Source: Clostridium tunisiense TJ
Lineage (GTDB): Bacteria; Bacillota; Clostridia; Clostridiales; Clostridiaceae
Direction: 5' to 3'
Assembly (NCBI RefSeq): GCF_000300195.1
Contig: NZ_AMQH01000006.1
Location: forward strand, 186,001 to 250,000
Length of the DNA stretch: 64,000 nucleotides
The position numbers were made by a program, and so were the translations under genes. Below, piece by piece: positions 16,975-27,316 of the stretch; position 1 is the first letter of the stretch, and each line of letters begins with the position of its first letter. Under the pieces are notes generated by a model. The model saw only the letters and a list, made by a program, of their open reading frames with translations. It ran no database searches and was not told the DNA's origin.

Positions 16975-18264
16975 CTATATTTTAGTCTTATCTAATTTAA
17001 ATTCAACCAAGGTGTCTTTATAAATATCTTTAAGCAAAGTTTCATCCTTTCCTACAAAAGCACTATTATATATTCCTTTTCTGAAGGTCATATCCATCAC
17101 AGCATCTACTTTATTATAATCAATGCTGTCTATTTTGCTAAGCACATCATTAGGTGTATTTATTTTATCCTTAAAAAGAACTGATTTACCATTACTAAAC
17201 ATCCTACTGCTAGTGCTTTCCAACCCTAAAATATAACTTCCCTTTAATTGTTCTTTAGCTTTCATAAGTTTTTCTGGAGAAATTCTATCAGTTGAAAATC
17301 TTTTTAGTTCATGATTAATAGTTTCTAAGGCTACCTTTATATACTGTGGATTTAATCCAGTATACACATTCACTGTTCCCACATTTATATGAGAAGAGAT
17401 AAATAAATAGATAGAGTAGCATATTCCTAACTCTTCTCTGATCTTTTGGAACAGTATAGAAGAGGCTCCTCCACCTAAGATATTAGAAAGTAGTATAAGT
17501 GTATAAATATCATCATGACCAACTTCTAAACCAGGCATACCCAAAGTTACATGTAATTGCTCTATATCTTTTTTCCTAAAAAAATTAGTTTTTTTAATCT
17601 CTGGTGAATTATATTTTGTAATACTTTTATTTTTACTGTCCCAGGCTCCAAAATACCTCTCTACAACTTCTTTTATGGTTTTCATATCTACTTTACCACA
17701 GATTGATATAACACAATTTTCAGGTATGTAATAGCTTTGTAAATAATCAATGAGCATATTTCTATTAAAACCTCGTACGGTATGTTCATAACCTAATATT
17801 GGCCTTGAAATAGATTCTTGCCCCCAAGTAGCTATAGAGTGTAAATCCATTAACACATCTTCTGGGGAATCTTCACTCATATTTATTTCTTCTATAACTA
17901 CACCTTTTTCCTTTTCAATTTCTTCTTCATTAAAATTGCTATTAAATAGCATATCCGATATCACATCTAACCCTAGCTCTAAATAACTATCTAAAACTTT
18001 CACATAGTAGCAAGTGGCTTCTTTACCAGTGAAGGCATTAATTTGCCCTCCAATGTCCTCAATAGCTTCAGCTATTTCTTTTGAAGTTCTTTTCTTAGTT
18101 CCCTTAAAAAGCATGTGTTCTATAAAATGAGATATCCCATTATTAAACTCATTTTCATTTCTAGATCCATTCTCCACCCATAGACCTACTGAAACTGAGT
18201 TAAATTGTTCAATATTTTCTACTACAACTCTTAATCCATTGTTAAGTCTAAATAAATTATACAT
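16975..18264 (-). CDS. M16 family zinc peptidase (YmxG/MlpA-like)
   Basis: A 429-residue insulinase/processing-peptidase homologue. The inverted zinc motif HFIEH is at residues 46-50 and the third ligand lies in the VVIEEINM block (E125/E126). The C-terminal half is the inactive-like M16 repeat with RKG-type loop sequences. Position upstream of ymxH and dapG matches Bacillus ymxG (mlpA), implicated in repression of protease genes. It is single-copy here with no paired inactive subunit nearby. GGGG SD before the ATG. A soluble cytoplasmic protease is inferred, since there is no signal peptide. Confidence 0.92.
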   Translation of the reverse strand: MYNLFRLNNGLRVVVENIEQFNSVSVGLWVENGSRNENEFNNGISHFIEHMLFKGTKKRTSKEIAEAIEDIGGQINAFTGKEATCYYVKVLDSYLELGLDVISDMLFNSNFNEEEIEKEKGVVIEEINMSEDSPEDVLMDLHSIATWGQESISRPILGYEHTVRGFNRNMLIDYLQSYYIPENCVISICGKVDMKTIKEVVERYFGAWDSKNKSITKYNSPEIKKTNFFRKKDIEQLHVTLGMPGLEVGHDDIYTLILLSNILGGGASSILFQKIREELGICYSIYLFISSHINVGTVNVYTGLNPQYIKVALETINHELKRFSTDRISPEKLMKAKEQLKGSYILGLESTSSRMFSNGKSVLFKDKINTPNDVLSKIDSIDYNKVDAVMDMTFRKGIYNSAFVGKDETLLKDIYKDTLVEFKLDKTKI

Positions 18265-18482
18265 ATATTAATCCCCTTTACATAATAGAATAAAAAGGCC
18301 CTTTTCTATTATCTGTAGCTTTAACTAATACTATGTATACTATGATAGTTATTAGTTATTTGCTATAGACTATGACTTTTCACAGCTTCCTTCAACTAAA
18401 AGCTTCTCTTATTCTTTTTAATCAGCTTAATGTAACCAGAGTAGTTCATATAAAAATTAAGCTTCCTTTTATTTCTCAATAA

Positions 18483-18620
18483 TTAAATAATGAACAAGTT
18501 CATTTTGTTAACAACTTTGGAAGCAGATTTAGACTGCTACCAAAGCAACTTATCTAGACTGAGCAACTGCCACTTTAGAAGATGGCAGACTTGAAGCTTC
18601 CAAAATGTTGTTAAACTTTA
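18483..18620 (+). repeat. Dispersed palindromic element, copy 2 (complete)
   Basis: Begins with the block shared with copy 1 (18488-18511) and ends with GGCAGACTTGAAGCTTC (18584-18600), identical in copy 3. GTTAACAAC and TTTGGAAG (18507-18523) pair with CTTCCAAA and GTTGTTAAAC (18597-18616), forming an outer stem. Inside are hairpins CTTTGG-A-AGCAG / CTGCT-A-CCAAAG (18515-18545) and CTGCC / GGCAG (18567-18588). It lies between pnp and the M16 peptidase gene and has no open frame. Confidence 0.8.
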
Positions 18621-18631
18621 ATACAACAAAA

Positions 18632-18647
18632 GCGTGTATTCACACGC
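18632..18647 (-). terminator. Small GC-rich hairpin in the pnp downstream region
   Basis: GCGTGT-ATTC-ACACGC, a perfect 6-bp stem. On the minus strand it is followed by TTTTGTTG, so it may act as a second, back-up terminator after pnp. Confidence 0.5.
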
Positions 18648-18776
18648 CATTTTAAAAGAACGCAACTACTTGTAACTTTTTTACATCCATTCTAAAAAGT
18701 ACTAATCACAAGGCTTTGTTATCATTATTATAAGTCAAAAAAAGTTTAATTTCCTATATAATAAAAAAAATAAAAA

Positions 18777-18792
18777 GGCATAATGCCCTTTT
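18777..18792 (-). terminator. Terminator of pnp
   Basis: Short stem around GGCA-TAA-TGCC with flanking A/T pairs, on the minus strand followed by TTTTTATTTTTTTT. It overlaps the pnp stop codon. Confidence 0.75.
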
Positions 18793-20899
18793 ATTGCTCT
18801 GGTTTATTTTCTTCACTATCTTTTATAGCATCTTTTCTTGAAAGGTTTACTCTACCTTGTGAGTCTATTTCTGTAACTTTAACTAGGATTTCATCCCCAA
18901 CAGAAACTATATCTTCTACCTTATTTACTCTTTCTGTATCTAACTTAGATATATGAACCAAACCTTCTTTACCAGGCATAATTTCTACAAATGCCCCAAA
19001 AGTTGTAATCTTAGTAACTTTACCTAAGTAAATTTCACCAACTTCTACTTCTTTAACAATATCTTTTATTATTTTTAGAGCAAGATTTGCACTTTCACTA
19101 TCGTTAGACATGATAACAACTTTTCCATCGTCATTGGTATCTATTTTAACTCCTGTATCAGCTATTATCTTTTTAATAACTTTTCCACCAGGTCCAATTA
19201 TATCTCTAATTTTATCTGGCTTAACTTGAATAACATACATTCTTGGAGCAAAAGGTGACAATTCTGTTCTTGGCTCTGGTATGCATTCCTTAATTTTATC
19301 TAAAATAAATAATCTAGCTTTTCTAGCATTTTCAATAGAAGTTCTGATACAGTATTCTGATAAACCTTTAATCTTTGTATCAACTTGAATTGAAGTTATT
19401 CCTTTTTCTGTTCCTGCTACTTTAAAGTCCATATCTCCAAAGAAATCTTCTATTCCTTGAATATCAGTTAAAACCTCTTCACTTGTTAAATCTTCATTGG
19501 TTATTAAACCCATTGCAATACCTGCTGCTGGTCTTTTAATTGGAACACCAGCATCTAATAATGCTAAAGTACTTCCACATACACTTGCTTGTGATGTAGA
19601 TCCATTTGAGCTTAATACCTCAGATACAAGTCTTATTGTATATGGGAAATCCTCTTCTGAAGGAATTAGTGGTTCAAGAGCTCTTTCAGCTAAAGCACCA
19701 TGACCTATTTCTCTTCTTCCTGGTCCACGTAATGGCTTAACTTCACCTACGCTATAAGCTGGGAAGTTGTAGTGATGCATATATCTCTTAGTTTCTTCTT
19801 CACCAAGACCATCTAGTATTTGAACTTCTCCTAATGCTCCTAAAGTAGCAACAGTCATTACCTGAGTTAATCCTCTTGTGAAAAGTCCTGTACCATGAGT
19901 TCTTGGAAGCAATGATGTCTCACAGCTTATAGGTCTTATTTCATCAAAAGCTCTTCCGTCTGGTCTTTTCTTATCTACTAGCATCATGTGTCTTACTATT
20001 TCTTTTTGAAGATTATAAACAACTTCTCCCACGTCCGCCATTCTATCTTCATATTTCTCGCCAAATTCTTCGTTAATTTTTTCCTTAATTTCATCAACTA
20101 AAAGGTTCCTATCACCTTTACTAGTTGTATACATAGCTTCTTTTAACATATCATAAGCAAAAGCTCTTACATCATTTTCGATTTCTTCATCTACTTTATG
20201 TAGCTCTGGAACTATTTTTTCCTTCCCAAATTTAGCTCTTGCTTCTTCTTGGAAGGCTACAAGCTTTTGACATTCTTGGAATCCAAAATTAATAGCATTG
20301 ATCATTGTTTCTTCGGGTATTTCATCACCACCAGCTTCAATCATCATTACCCTTTCCTTTGTAGCACATACTGTTAAAGACATGGAACTTAGTTCTCTTT
20401 CTTTAGCAGTTGGATTAATAACGAACTTATCATCTATTAACCCTATTGATACAGTTCCAACTGGATCTACAAATGGAATGCTAGATATATATAATGCCAT
20501 TGATGCAGCATTCATAGCTAGTATATCTGGTGCATTATCTTGATCCACAGATACTACTGTACAAACTACCTGCACATCATTTCTATATCCTTTTGGAAAT
20601 AACGGTCTTATAGGCCTATCTATAGCTCTACCATTTAGTATGGCTTTTTCAGATGGTCTACCCTCTCTTTTTATAAATCCTCCTGGAATCTTACCAACTG
20701 CATACAATCTTTCTTCATATTCAACACTTAGTGGAAAAAAGTCGATTCCTGATCTTGGTTTTTCTGAAGCATTTACATTTACAAGTATAACTGTATCTCC
20801 ATAATTCACAAAAATAGCACAGTCAGAGAGCATTCCTACTCTTCCAAACTCAACCTTCATCTGTCTACCTGCAATACTAGTCTCAATTGTGTTTATCAT
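18791..20899 (-). CDS. pnp: Polyribonucleotide nucleotidyltransferase
   Basis: A 702-residue PNPase, a 3'-5' phosphorolytic exoribonuclease of the RNA degradosome. It has two RNase PH-like domains (about 10-145 and 310-545) joined by an all-helical segment, a KH domain (about 553-610, with [10 protein letters not shown]) and an S1 domain (about 620-690, with [17 protein letters not shown]). Length is full. AGGAGG lies 8 bases before the ATG. It is 92 bases after rpsO, the usual partner, with a hairpin between, so expression is probably by read-through. Confidence 0.98.
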   Translation of the reverse strand: MINTIETSIAGRQMKVEFGRVGMLSDCAIFVNYGDTVILVNVNASEKPRSGIDFFPLSVEYEERLYAVGKIPGGFIKREGRPSEKAILNGRAIDRPIRPLFPKGYRNDVQVVCTVVSVDQDNAPDILAMNAASMALYISSIPFVDPVGTVSIGLIDDKFVINPTAKERELSSMSLTVCATKERVMMIEAGGDEIPEETMINAINFGFQECQKLVAFQEEARAKFGKEKIVPELHKVDEEIENDVRAFAYDMLKEAMYTTSKGDRNLLVDEIKEKINEEFGEKYEDRMADVGEVVYNLQKEIVRHMMLVDKKRPDGRAFDEIRPISCETSLLPRTHGTGLFTRGLTQVMTVATLGALGEVQILDGLGEEETKRYMHHYNFPAYSVGEVKPLRGPGRREIGHGALAERALEPLIPSEEDFPYTIRLVSEVLSSNGSTSQASVCGSTLALLDAGVPIKRPAAGIAMGLITNEDLTSEEVLTDIQGIEDFFGDMDFKVAGTEKGITSIQVDTKIKGLSEYCIRTSIENARKARLFILDKIKECIPEPRTELSPFAPRMYVIQVKPDKIRDIIGPGGKVIKKIIADTGVKIDTNDDGKVVIMSNDSESANLALKIIKDIVKEVEVGEIYLGKVTKITTFGAFVEIMPGKEGLVHISKLDTERVNKVEDIVSVGDEILVKVTEIDSQGRVNLSRKDAIKDSEENKPEQ

Positions 20900-20970
20900 A
20901 TATTGGCCTCCTTTCGCCCTTTAATAATATTATTGTCAAATATTTATAATTTATAAATAGTTAAAATAAT

Positions 20971-20989
20971 AGAGCGGCTTTGCCGCTCT
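20971..20989 (-). terminator. rpsO-pnp intergenic terminator
   Basis: Perfect 8-bp GC-rich stem AGAGCGGC / GCCGCTCT with a 3-base loop, right after the rpsO stop. On the minus strand it is followed by ATTATTTTAA. It would attenuate read-through into pnp. Confidence 0.85.
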
Positions 20990-20991
20990 TA

Positions 20992-21255
20992 CTATTTTCT
21001 GATTCCTAATTGAGCAATTATAGTACGATATCTCTCTATATCTTGCTTCTTAACATAGCTTAAAAGTCCTTTTCTTTGACCAACCATCATTAAAAGACCT
21101 CTTCTAGAATGGTGATCTTTTTTGTGAACTCTTAAATGATCAGTTAATTCTTTAATTCTTGCAGTTAATAATGCTATTTGCACTTCTGGAGAACCTGTAT
21201 CTCCTTCATGTCTTGCATATTTAACCATTATTTCTTGTTTTGTTGCCTTATCCAT
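20992..21255 (-). CDS. rpsO: 30S ribosomal protein S15
   Basis: An 87-residue S15 ([10 protein letters not shown], then [16 protein letters not shown] and [15 protein letters not shown]). It binds the 16S rRNA central-domain three-way junction and nucleates the platform. The open frame extends 21 codons upstream, but the ATG at 21253-21255 has GGAGGTG before it and gives the exact family length. Its own promoter and a short leader lie upstream. Confidence 0.98.
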   Translation of the reverse strand: MDKATKQEIMVKYARHEGDTGSPEVQIALLTARIKELTDHLRVHKKDHHSRRGLLMMVGQRKGLLSYVKKQDIERYRTIIAQLGIRK

Positions 21256-21331
21256 CGTAAACACCTCCGAAAGTAAATCGCCAGATGCCATGTATTCCGT
21301 CGGCAATTCAGGAAACATAGCATAAGGTTCC
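21256..21331 (-). promoter_or_regulatory. rpsO leader, possible S15 autoregulatory structure
   Basis: About 75-base untranslated leader between the predicted transcription start and rpsO, with several complementary GC-containing segments (GGAACC, TTTCC, GCC, GGC). S15 autoregulates through its leader in many bacteria. I cannot fold it with confidence. Confidence 0.35.
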
Positions 21332-21337
21332 TAAAGA

Positions 21338-21366
21338 ATTATATCAAATTATTTCATACTTGTAAA
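21338..21366 (-). promoter_or_regulatory. Promoter of rpsO
   Basis: Minus-strand TTTACA (21361-21366), 17-base spacer, TATAAT (21338-21343). Predicted start near 21331. Confidence 0.82.
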
Positions 21367-21426
21367 TTGTTATTTTTGTATATTATGATTAAATATCAAA
21401 ATTTTATTTAAATTTCATCTAAATTT

Positions 21427-22386
21427 CTATTTCCAACTTAAATTATAGTTTGTACTTTTAGCAAAATTCTTATCAGCCTCAAGTTGAATCTTCAAATCCT
21501 CTATAGATTTAAACTTTTTCTCTTCTCTTATTTTGCTTACAAAATATATATTGACCTCTTTATTGTAAATAGATTTTTCAAAATCTAAAATATGAGTTTC
21601 AATACTTAATTTTCTTCCCTCTACAGTAGGATTATATCCAATATTAGTTATACCTTTGTAAAATTTATTGTTGTACTCTACATAGGTATAATATACCCCT
21701 CCTTTAGGAATTGTAAACTTTTTACTATAACCTAAGTTTATAGTTGGGAATCCTATAGTTCTTCCTATTTGCTTTCCTTTAATAACTTTTCCACTAAGCA
21801 TAAAAGGCCTTTGTAAGAACTTATTTGCTCTTTCTATATTCCCCTCTTGAATATGATATCTTATAGCTGAGCTACTAACAACTTCATCTTCAACTATTAC
21901 AGGTTCTACTATATTCAAAGTAAACCCAAGGGATGTGCTTAAAGTTTTCAGTAGTTCTACATCACCAAGATTCTTATATCCAAATCTATAATTAAAGCCA
22001 ACAATAATCCCTGTCACATTATAGAAATGCTTTAGATTAAAAATAAACTCCTCTGGAGAAATTTTCATTAAATCTCTATCAAATTCCATAAAATTAACAA
22101 TATCTACACCAAGACCTTGTAGAATCTCTACTTTGTTCTTATTATCCATGATAAGCTTAGGTGCCAAATCCTTATTAATAACAGTTAAAGGATGATTGTT
22201 AAAAGTACATACCATAGTTTTTGCATCTTTATTATAGTGTTTATTATATAGTTTTGTAGCTTCTATAGCTTTTTCAATGAGAGCTCTGTGACCTTGGTGG
22301 ATTCCATCAAAGCTTCCTAGGGCTATAAATGTAGGATTTTTTATCTCATGCTTAAAATTATCTTTAATTACTCTCATAGTCTTCAC
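21427..22386 (-). CDS. ribF: Bifunctional riboflavin kinase/FAD synthetase
   Basis: A 319-residue fused enzyme that phosphorylates riboflavin to FMN and adenylates FMN to FAD. The N-terminal nucleotidyltransferase has GSFDGIHQGH (24-33); the C-terminal riboflavin kinase has GRTIGFPTINL (about 207-217). It starts with GTG immediately after the truB stop; an in-frame ATG three codons later (22377) is an alternative, and neither has a strong SD, so translation is probably coupled to truB. The truB-ribF-rpsO order is the classic one. Confidence 0.95.
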   Translation of the reverse strand: MKTMRVIKDNFKHEIKNPTFIALGSFDGIHQGHRALIEKAIEATKLYNKHYNKDAKTMVCTFNNHPLTVINKDLAPKLIMDNKNKVEILQGLGVDIVNFMEFDRDLMKISPEEFIFNLKHFYNVTGIIVGFNYRFGYKNLGDVELLKTLSTSLGFTLNIVEPVIVEDEVVSSSAIRYHIQEGNIERANKFLQRPFMLSGKVIKGKQIGRTIGFPTINLGYSKKFTIPKGGVYYTYVEYNNKFYKGITNIGYNPTVEGRKLSIETHILDFEKSIYNKEVNIYFVSKIREEKKFKSIEDLKIQLEADKNFAKSTNYNLSWK

Positions 22387-23295
22387 TTAAACAAAAACTT
22401 TTAAAAGTTTTAATCCAATATCGCTATAGTACGCTATACCTATAAAAGTATTTTCCTCATTAAAAATAGTATAGTAAACAGACTTGTTTAAATCTTTCAC
22501 TAATTTATTGTCTTTGACAGCTACACCATTAACTAATAATTTTTGAAACTTTTCATCTACAATTATTCTATGGTAATTTTCAAAGGTACTCTCTATTGGC
22601 AATAGAAAATCCTTAATATTCTCTTCATTCAACTGGTCAATATTAATGCTATCCTCTTTTACAAAGCTTCCTGTTCCATGTCTTTCTAGACTCCACATCA
22701 TAGCTCCACAACCTAAAGCACTTCCTATATCATAGCACAAACTCCTGATGTAAGTACCCTTAGAGCATTTCACTAAAATCTTAACAATAGGTATCTTAAT
22801 TTCTACTATGTCTATGCTGTAAATTGTTATCTTTCTAGGCTCTCTTTCTATTTCTATACCTTGTCTAGCCAATTCATAAAGTTTTTGGCCATTATGTTTT
22901 AAAGCAGAATACATAGGTGGAATTTGTTCTATCTCTCCAACAAAAGAATTTATAGCAGCTATAACTTCTTCTGATTGAAGATTTACATTTTTCTCTTCTA
23001 TTATTTTGCCTTCTCTATCATAGGTATCTGTGACTACCCCTAACTTAAGTTCCGCTTCATAAATTTTAAAATCATCCATGATAAACTCAATAGCCTTAGT
23101 AGCTCTTCCAAGGCATACAGGTAGAACCCCACTAGCCTCTGGGTCAAGAGTTCCACAGTGTCCAACTTTTTTTTGCCTAGCAATTTTTTTTATTTTTCTA
23201 ACTACATCAAAAGATGTAATTCCTGTAGGCTTATATACATTAATTATTCCACAAAGTTCTTTAGAACTCTGAGGTTTTATATTATCTAAAGTCAT
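22387..23295 (-). CDS. truB: tRNA pseudouridine-55 synthase
   Basis: A 302-residue TruB that isomerises U55 in the T-loop of tRNAs. The catalytic aspartate D51 is in GTLDPEASGVLPV, preceded by GIINVYKPTGITSFDVV, and the thumb and C-terminal PUA-like segment are present. Its ATG overlaps the nrnA stop by one base (TAATG), implying translational coupling in the infB-rbfA-nrnA-truB-ribF run. Confidence 0.97.
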   Translation of the reverse strand: MTLDNIKPQSSKELCGIINVYKPTGITSFDVVRKIKKIARQKKVGHCGTLDPEASGVLPVCLGRATKAIEFIMDDFKIYEAELKLGVVTDTYDREGKIIEEKNVNLQSEEVIAAINSFVGEIEQIPPMYSALKHNGQKLYELARQGIEIEREPRKITIYSIDIVEIKIPIVKILVKCSKGTYIRSLCYDIGSALGCGAMMWSLERHGTGSFVKEDSINIDQLNEENIKDFLLPIESTFENYHRIIVDEKFQKLLVNGVAVKDNKLVKDLNKSVYYTIFNEENTFIGIAYYSDIGLKLLKVFV

Positions 23296-24254
23296 TATAT
23301 CAACTCTTTTTCTAATATTTCCATGAGTTTTAACTTAATATCTGAAATACTTCCTTCAAAAGCAAAGCCAGCTGCTCTAACGTGTCCACCACCATTAAAC
23401 TGCTCTGCTATAGTTCTTACATCCACCTTGTTTTTAGATCTTAAGCTAACCTTAACCACTTCATCACTCTCTTTAATTAATACAACTACTTCTACACCTT
23501 TAATCATTGATCCGTATGTAAGTACATCTGAAGTATCTGACTTTTCAAGCCCTAATTCCTCCAACATATGTTTTGTTATATACATAAACACTGCATTATC
23601 ATTGAGTTCTAAAGTCATTGAATCAATTACTTTCCCATAAAGCTTTACTCTATTAAACTTCTTATTGTCAAAAATAGTTCTATGAATTTCACTAAAATCT
23701 ATTCCTGTATTAATTAAATCTCCTGCAATTGTATGAGTGACAGAAGTTGTATTAGAATGTCTAAAAGATCCAGTATCTGTTAGTAGTGAGGTGTACAAAG
23801 ATATACCCATAGCCTTAGTTAGTTTTACTCCTAACAGCTGTAACATTTGGTATATGATTTCCCCCACGGCTGCAGCATTAGTATCAACAAAATTATAATC
23901 TCCATATAATTCATTTGATAGGTGGTGATCTATATTAACCAAGGTATAATTTCTATTTTCCTTCATTATATCTGCATTAATTCTTTTAAAATCTCCACAA
24001 TCTAATACTATTACTAAGTCTGTGCTTCCATCTACTACATATTTTTCTCCAGTTATCTCATTGCTACAAGGTAAATATTTAAAAGTTTCTGGAAGTACTT
24101 CTTTACATAAAATATGGACATTTTTATTAAGTGCCCTAAGCCCTTGTAAAAGGGCTGTGGCACTTCCTAAAGAATCTCCATCTGGGGATGTATGAAAGGT
24201 AATAGCAATGTTTTGGCTTTCTTTTATAGCCTTAAGAATATTATTCATTATCAT
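23295..24254 (-). CDS. nrnA: DHH-family oligoribonuclease/pAp phosphatase
   Basis: A 319-residue DHH-DHHA1 phosphoesterase that degrades nanoRNAs and dephosphorylates 3'-phosphoadenosine 5'-phosphate. Metal-binding motifs: DGDSLGS (D25, D27), DCGD (D85) and DHH (109-111); the DHHA1 motif GGGHVRAAGF is near residue 290. It overlaps rbfA by 14 bases and truB by one. NrnA recycles RNA fragments made upstream by enzymes such as RNase Y and PNPase, also encoded here. Confidence 0.94.
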   Translation of the reverse strand: MIMNNILKAIKESQNIAITFHTSPDGDSLGSATALLQGLRALNKNVHILCKEVLPETFKYLPCSNEITGEKYVVDGSTDLVIVLDCGDFKRINADIMKENRNYTLVNIDHHLSNELYGDYNFVDTNAAAVGEIIYQMLQLLGVKLTKAMGISLYTSLLTDTGSFRHSNTTSVTHTIAGDLINTGIDFSEIHRTIFDNKKFNRVKLYGKVIDSMTLELNDNAVFMYITKHMLEELGLEKSDTSDVLTYGSMIKGVEVVVLIKESDEVVKVSLRSKNKVDVRTIAEQFNGGGHVRAAGFAFEGSISDIKLKLMEILEKELI

Positions 24255-24606
24255 CGCTATTCTTCTCCTTTATAGCTTCGAATAATGTGTTAAGGTGCTG
24301 AGCTTTATCTAAAGTTGCATCAAGTTCAATTAGTACTTGAGGTACATGTCTTAGCTTTACATTTTTCCCTATTTCTTTTCTCATAAAGCCTGTTGAACTT
24401 TTTAATGCATCTAAAGTATTTGCTTTTTGCTCTTCACTTCCAAAAATACTTACAAAAACCTTTGCATAGCTTAAATCTTTAGTTACCTCAACATCAGTTA
24501 CGCTTACCATAGCAGTTAATCTAGGATCTTTTAGTTTGTTTTGTATTGTATTACTTACTTCTTTTTTAATTTCCTCATTAATTCTACCACCTCTATAATT
24601 AGCCAC
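24241..24606 (-). CDS. rbfA: Ribosome-binding factor A
   Basis: A 121-residue KH-fold protein that binds the 5' helix of 16S rRNA in late 30S maturation. The best start is the GTG at 24604-24606, nine bases after AAGGAG; the longer frame would begin at a TTG that abuts this SD. It gives the family-like start ANYRGGRINEEIKKE. Late residues AKVFVSIFG and LRHVPQVLIELD are typical. It sits between infB and nrnA in the canonical order. Confidence 0.95.
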   Translation of the reverse strand: MANYRGGRINEEIKKEVSNTIQNKLKDPRLTAMVSVTDVEVTKDLSYAKVFVSIFGSEEQKANTLDALKSSTGFMRKEIGKNVKLRHVPQVLIELDATLDKAQHLNTLFEAIKEKNSDDNE

Positions 24607-24624
24607 GTAACTCAACTCCTTATG

Positions 24625-26715
24625 TTATATTTGTTTAGGTTTAATTTCTTCCATAGTATAGGCTTCTATAATGTCGCCTTCTTTAATATCATTAAATTTC
24701 TCCACACTAATTCCACACTCAAATCCTGCTGCTGCTTCTTTAACATCATCCTTAAATCTTTTTAAAGATGCTAAAGTTGATTCAAATATTACAATGCCTT
24801 CTCTAAGCACTCTTACGCTACTGTTTCTTGTGATTTTACCATTTAAAACATAACATCCCGCAATTGTACCAACATTAGAAATTTTATATACTGCTCTAAC
24901 TTCAACTCTACCAAGAACTACTTCTTTATATTCTGGTTCAAGCATTCCCATCATAGCAGCTTTAATATCATCTAAAGCATTGTATATGATTCTATAAGTT
25001 TTTATTTCTACGTTATCTCTCTCACCTACAGCAATAGCATTATTATCTGGTCTTACGTTAAATCCAATTATTATTGCATTTGAAGCATAAGCTAAAGATA
25101 CATCTGTTTCAGTAATAGCACCTACTCCACCATGAATAACTCTTACTTTTACATTGTCAGTAGAAAGTTTTTCAATTGATTGTCTTATAGCTTCAACAGA
25201 ACCTTGAACGTCCGCTTTAACTATAACACTTAGTTCTTTAACTTTACCTTCTTGAATTTGACTATATAAGTTTTCCATAGAAACTCTATTAGATGATTGG
25301 AAGTTTTCTTGTCTAATCTTTTCTTTTCTTGATTCAGCCATGTTTCTAGCTGTTTTTTCATCTTTAACTACAATAAATCTATCTCCCGCTGCTGGAACTT
25401 CAGAAAGTCCTAGCACCTCAACTGGAATAGATGGTCCTGCTGTCTTAATCTTTTTACCTTTATCATCAAGCATAGCTCTTATTCTTCCATAAGTTGTTCC
25501 AACGATTATAGAATCACCAGTGCTTAAAGTTCCGTTTTGAACTAATAGTGTTGCAAGAGGTCCTCTTCCTTTATCAAGCTTAGCTTCAACTACTGTTCCT
25601 TTTGCATTTCTCTTAGGATTTGCAGTAAGCTCTAGCATTTCGGAAGTCAACGTTACCATTTCAAGTAATGTATCTAATCCCTCTCTAGTGTGTGCAGATA
25701 CAGGAACACAAATTGTATCTCCACCCCAGTCCTCTGATAAAAGTCCATGTTCTGTTAACTCTTGTTTAACTTTATCTGGATTAGCTGCTGGTCTATCCAT
25801 TTTATTTATAGCTACAATCATAGGAACTTTAGCTGCTTTACAGTGATTAATAGCCTCTACAGTTTGTGGCATTATTCCATCATCAGCTGCTACAACTAAT
25901 ATAACTATATCTGTTATTTGGGCTCCTCTAGCTCTCATAGCTGTAAAAGCTTCGTGTCCTGGTGTATCTAAGAAAGTTACCTTTTCATCGTTAACATCTA
26001 CAGTGTAAGCACCTATATGCTGAGTTATTCCACCAGCCTCAGTAGAAGTTACTTTTGAATGCTTTATAGCATCTAATAAAGAAGTTTTACCATGGTCAAC
26101 GTGTCCCATTACAGTTACAATTGGTGGTCTTTTTTCTTCATTTTCTTCATTGTCTTCACTGTCTTCTACGCTTTCAGCATATACTTCCTCAGCTGCAAGC
26201 TTTCCAGCTTCTGCTTCTTTTAGTACTGCAAATGAACCAAACTTCTCTATAACTTTTTCAGCTATATTAAAATCAATTTCTTGATTCATATTAGCCATAA
26301 CACCTTCAAATATTAATGCTTTAATTACTTCTGTCGCTGGTTTTTTTAATTTTTCTGCTAAATCCTTAACTACAATGGTACCTTCTAATTCTATAACTTC
26401 ATCTACTGAATCTTCTATTTTTTTGTCCTCATCTCTCTTATCATTTAGGCCTCTTTTTATCTTACTGTTTTTTCTCTCTTGCTTCTTAATATCTTCATTA
26501 ACTAACTCTTCATATTCTTCAACAATTTCTTTCTTGTCTTCATCTGAAGGTTTTTTCTCAGAGTAGAGTTCCTTTATAAGCTCTCCATCTTCTTCATCAA
26601 TAACACTCATATGGTTTTTTGCTTCAATACCAAATTCCTCTAATAAAACAGTAATAAGTTCCTTACTTGATACTTCTAATTCTTTAGCTAATTCATATAT
26701 TCTTAATTTTGACAA
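24625..26715 (-). CDS. infB: Translation initiation factor IF-2
   Basis: A 696-residue IF-2 that places initiator tRNA on the 30S subunit. Two IF2-N modules (about 1-50 and 110-160), a short acidic linker, and a GTPase domain with G1 GHVDHGKT (about 204-211), DTPGH and NKMD, then domains II-IV. The best start is TTG at 26713-26715, following GGGGGTG; a GTG three codons upstream is part of that SD. The N-terminal linker is short for the family, as usual in clostridia. Confidence 0.96.
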   Translation of the reverse strand: MSKLRIYELAKELEVSSKELITVLLEEFGIEAKNHMSVIDEEDGELIKELYSEKKPSDEDKKEIVEEYEELVNEDIKKQERKNSKIKRGLNDKRDEDKKIEDSVDEVIELEGTIVVKDLAEKLKKPATEVIKALIFEGVMANMNQEIDFNIAEKVIEKFGSFAVLKEAEAGKLAAEEVYAESVEDSEDNEENEEKRPPIVTVMGHVDHGKTSLLDAIKHSKVTSTEAGGITQHIGAYTVDVNDEKVTFLDTPGHEAFTAMRARGAQITDIVILVVAADDGIMPQTVEAINHCKAAKVPMIVAINKMDRPAANPDKVKQELTEHGLLSEDWGGDTICVPVSAHTREGLDTLLEMVTLTSEMLELTANPKRNAKGTVVEAKLDKGRGPLATLLVQNGTLSTGDSIIVGTTYGRIRAMLDDKGKKIKTAGPSIPVEVLGLSEVPAAGDRFIVVKDEKTARNMAESRKEKIRQENFQSSNRVSMENLYSQIQEGKVKELSVIVKADVQGSVEAIRQSIEKLSTDNVKVRVIHGGVGAITETDVSLAYASNAIIIGFNVRPDNNAIAVGERDNVEIKTYRIIYNALDDIKAAMMGMLEPEYKEVVLGRVEVRAVYKISNVGTIAGCYVLNGKITRNSSVRVLREGIVIFESTLASLKRFKDDVKEAAAGFECGISVEKFNDIKEGDIIEAYTMEEIKPKQI

Positions 26716-26732
26716 AACTTTCACCCCCGAAT

Positions 26733-27047
26733 TTACGCTTGGTTCATTTCATTCCATAACTGTAATAACCTTTCGCTCATGTTTTTATCTTTTACACAAA
26801 GCACATTGATTTCTGGCCTTCCTAAACAATGTCCTAACTCATCCTTAGAAACATGTTCAATAATAGGAATGCTTCTGTCACTACAATACTTTCTAAACTT
26901 GTTTTTAGTGTTCTCAGCACATTCTAAGGATAAAATTGTTAAATAAACTCCATGCTTTTTTATATTCTCTTCGCACTTATTATATCCTTCTATTAGGTTA
27001 CCTGATTTTTTAGTCAGTCCTAAAAATTGAAAAAATTTATTCTGCAT
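26733..27047 (-). CDS. ylxQ: L7Ae-family RNA-binding protein YlxQ
   Basis: A 104-residue protein of the L7Ae/L30e fold ([19 protein letters not shown] at the N-terminus), which binds kink-turn RNA. Bacterial YlxQ is thought to be a non-essential ribosome- or RNase P-associated protein. It overlaps ylxR by 11 bases in the nusA-infB operon, its fixed position in Firmicutes. Confidence 0.9.
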   Translation of the reverse strand: MQNKFFQFLGLTKKSGNLIEGYNKCEENIKKHGVYLTILSLECAENTKNKFRKYCSDRSIPIIEHVSKDELGHCLGRPEINVLCVKDKNMSERLLQLWNEMNQA

Positions 27048-27306
27048 TCTCTATCTCTTCTTTCAGCTTAGCATATATTTCTTCGCTAATCTTACTTTCT
27101 AAATTACGCTCTAAACGTTTGGTTTTTACAGCTTTTTCTAAGCACTCTGCACTTTTGCAAATGTAAGCTCCTCTGCCTGGTTTTTTTCCATGAAGATCTA
27201 TAGATATCTCATTTTCTTTATTTCTTACAACTCTTATAAGTTCTTTTTTGGGTTTCATCTCCATACATCCAGTGCACATTCTTTGTGGTATCTTTTTAAT
27301 TTTCAT
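27037..27306 (-). CDS. ylxR: YlxR family RNA-binding/nucleoid-associated protein
   Basis: An 89-residue YlxR (DUF448) protein. The signature RMCTGCMEMKPKKELIRVVR is at residues 9-28 and GKKPGRGAYICKSAECLEKA at about 40-59. Cys12, Cys15, Cys50 and Cys55 resemble a metal site. The family is described as RNA-binding or as a nucleoid regulator. Start supported by a GTAGGTGAT SD. It lies in the nusA-infB operon. Confidence 0.92.
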   Translation of the reverse strand: MKIKKIPQRMCTGCMEMKPKKELIRVVRNKENEISIDLHGKKPGRGAYICKSAECLEKAVKTKRLERNLESKISEEIYAKLKEEIENAE

Positions 27307-27316
27307 AAGATATCAC

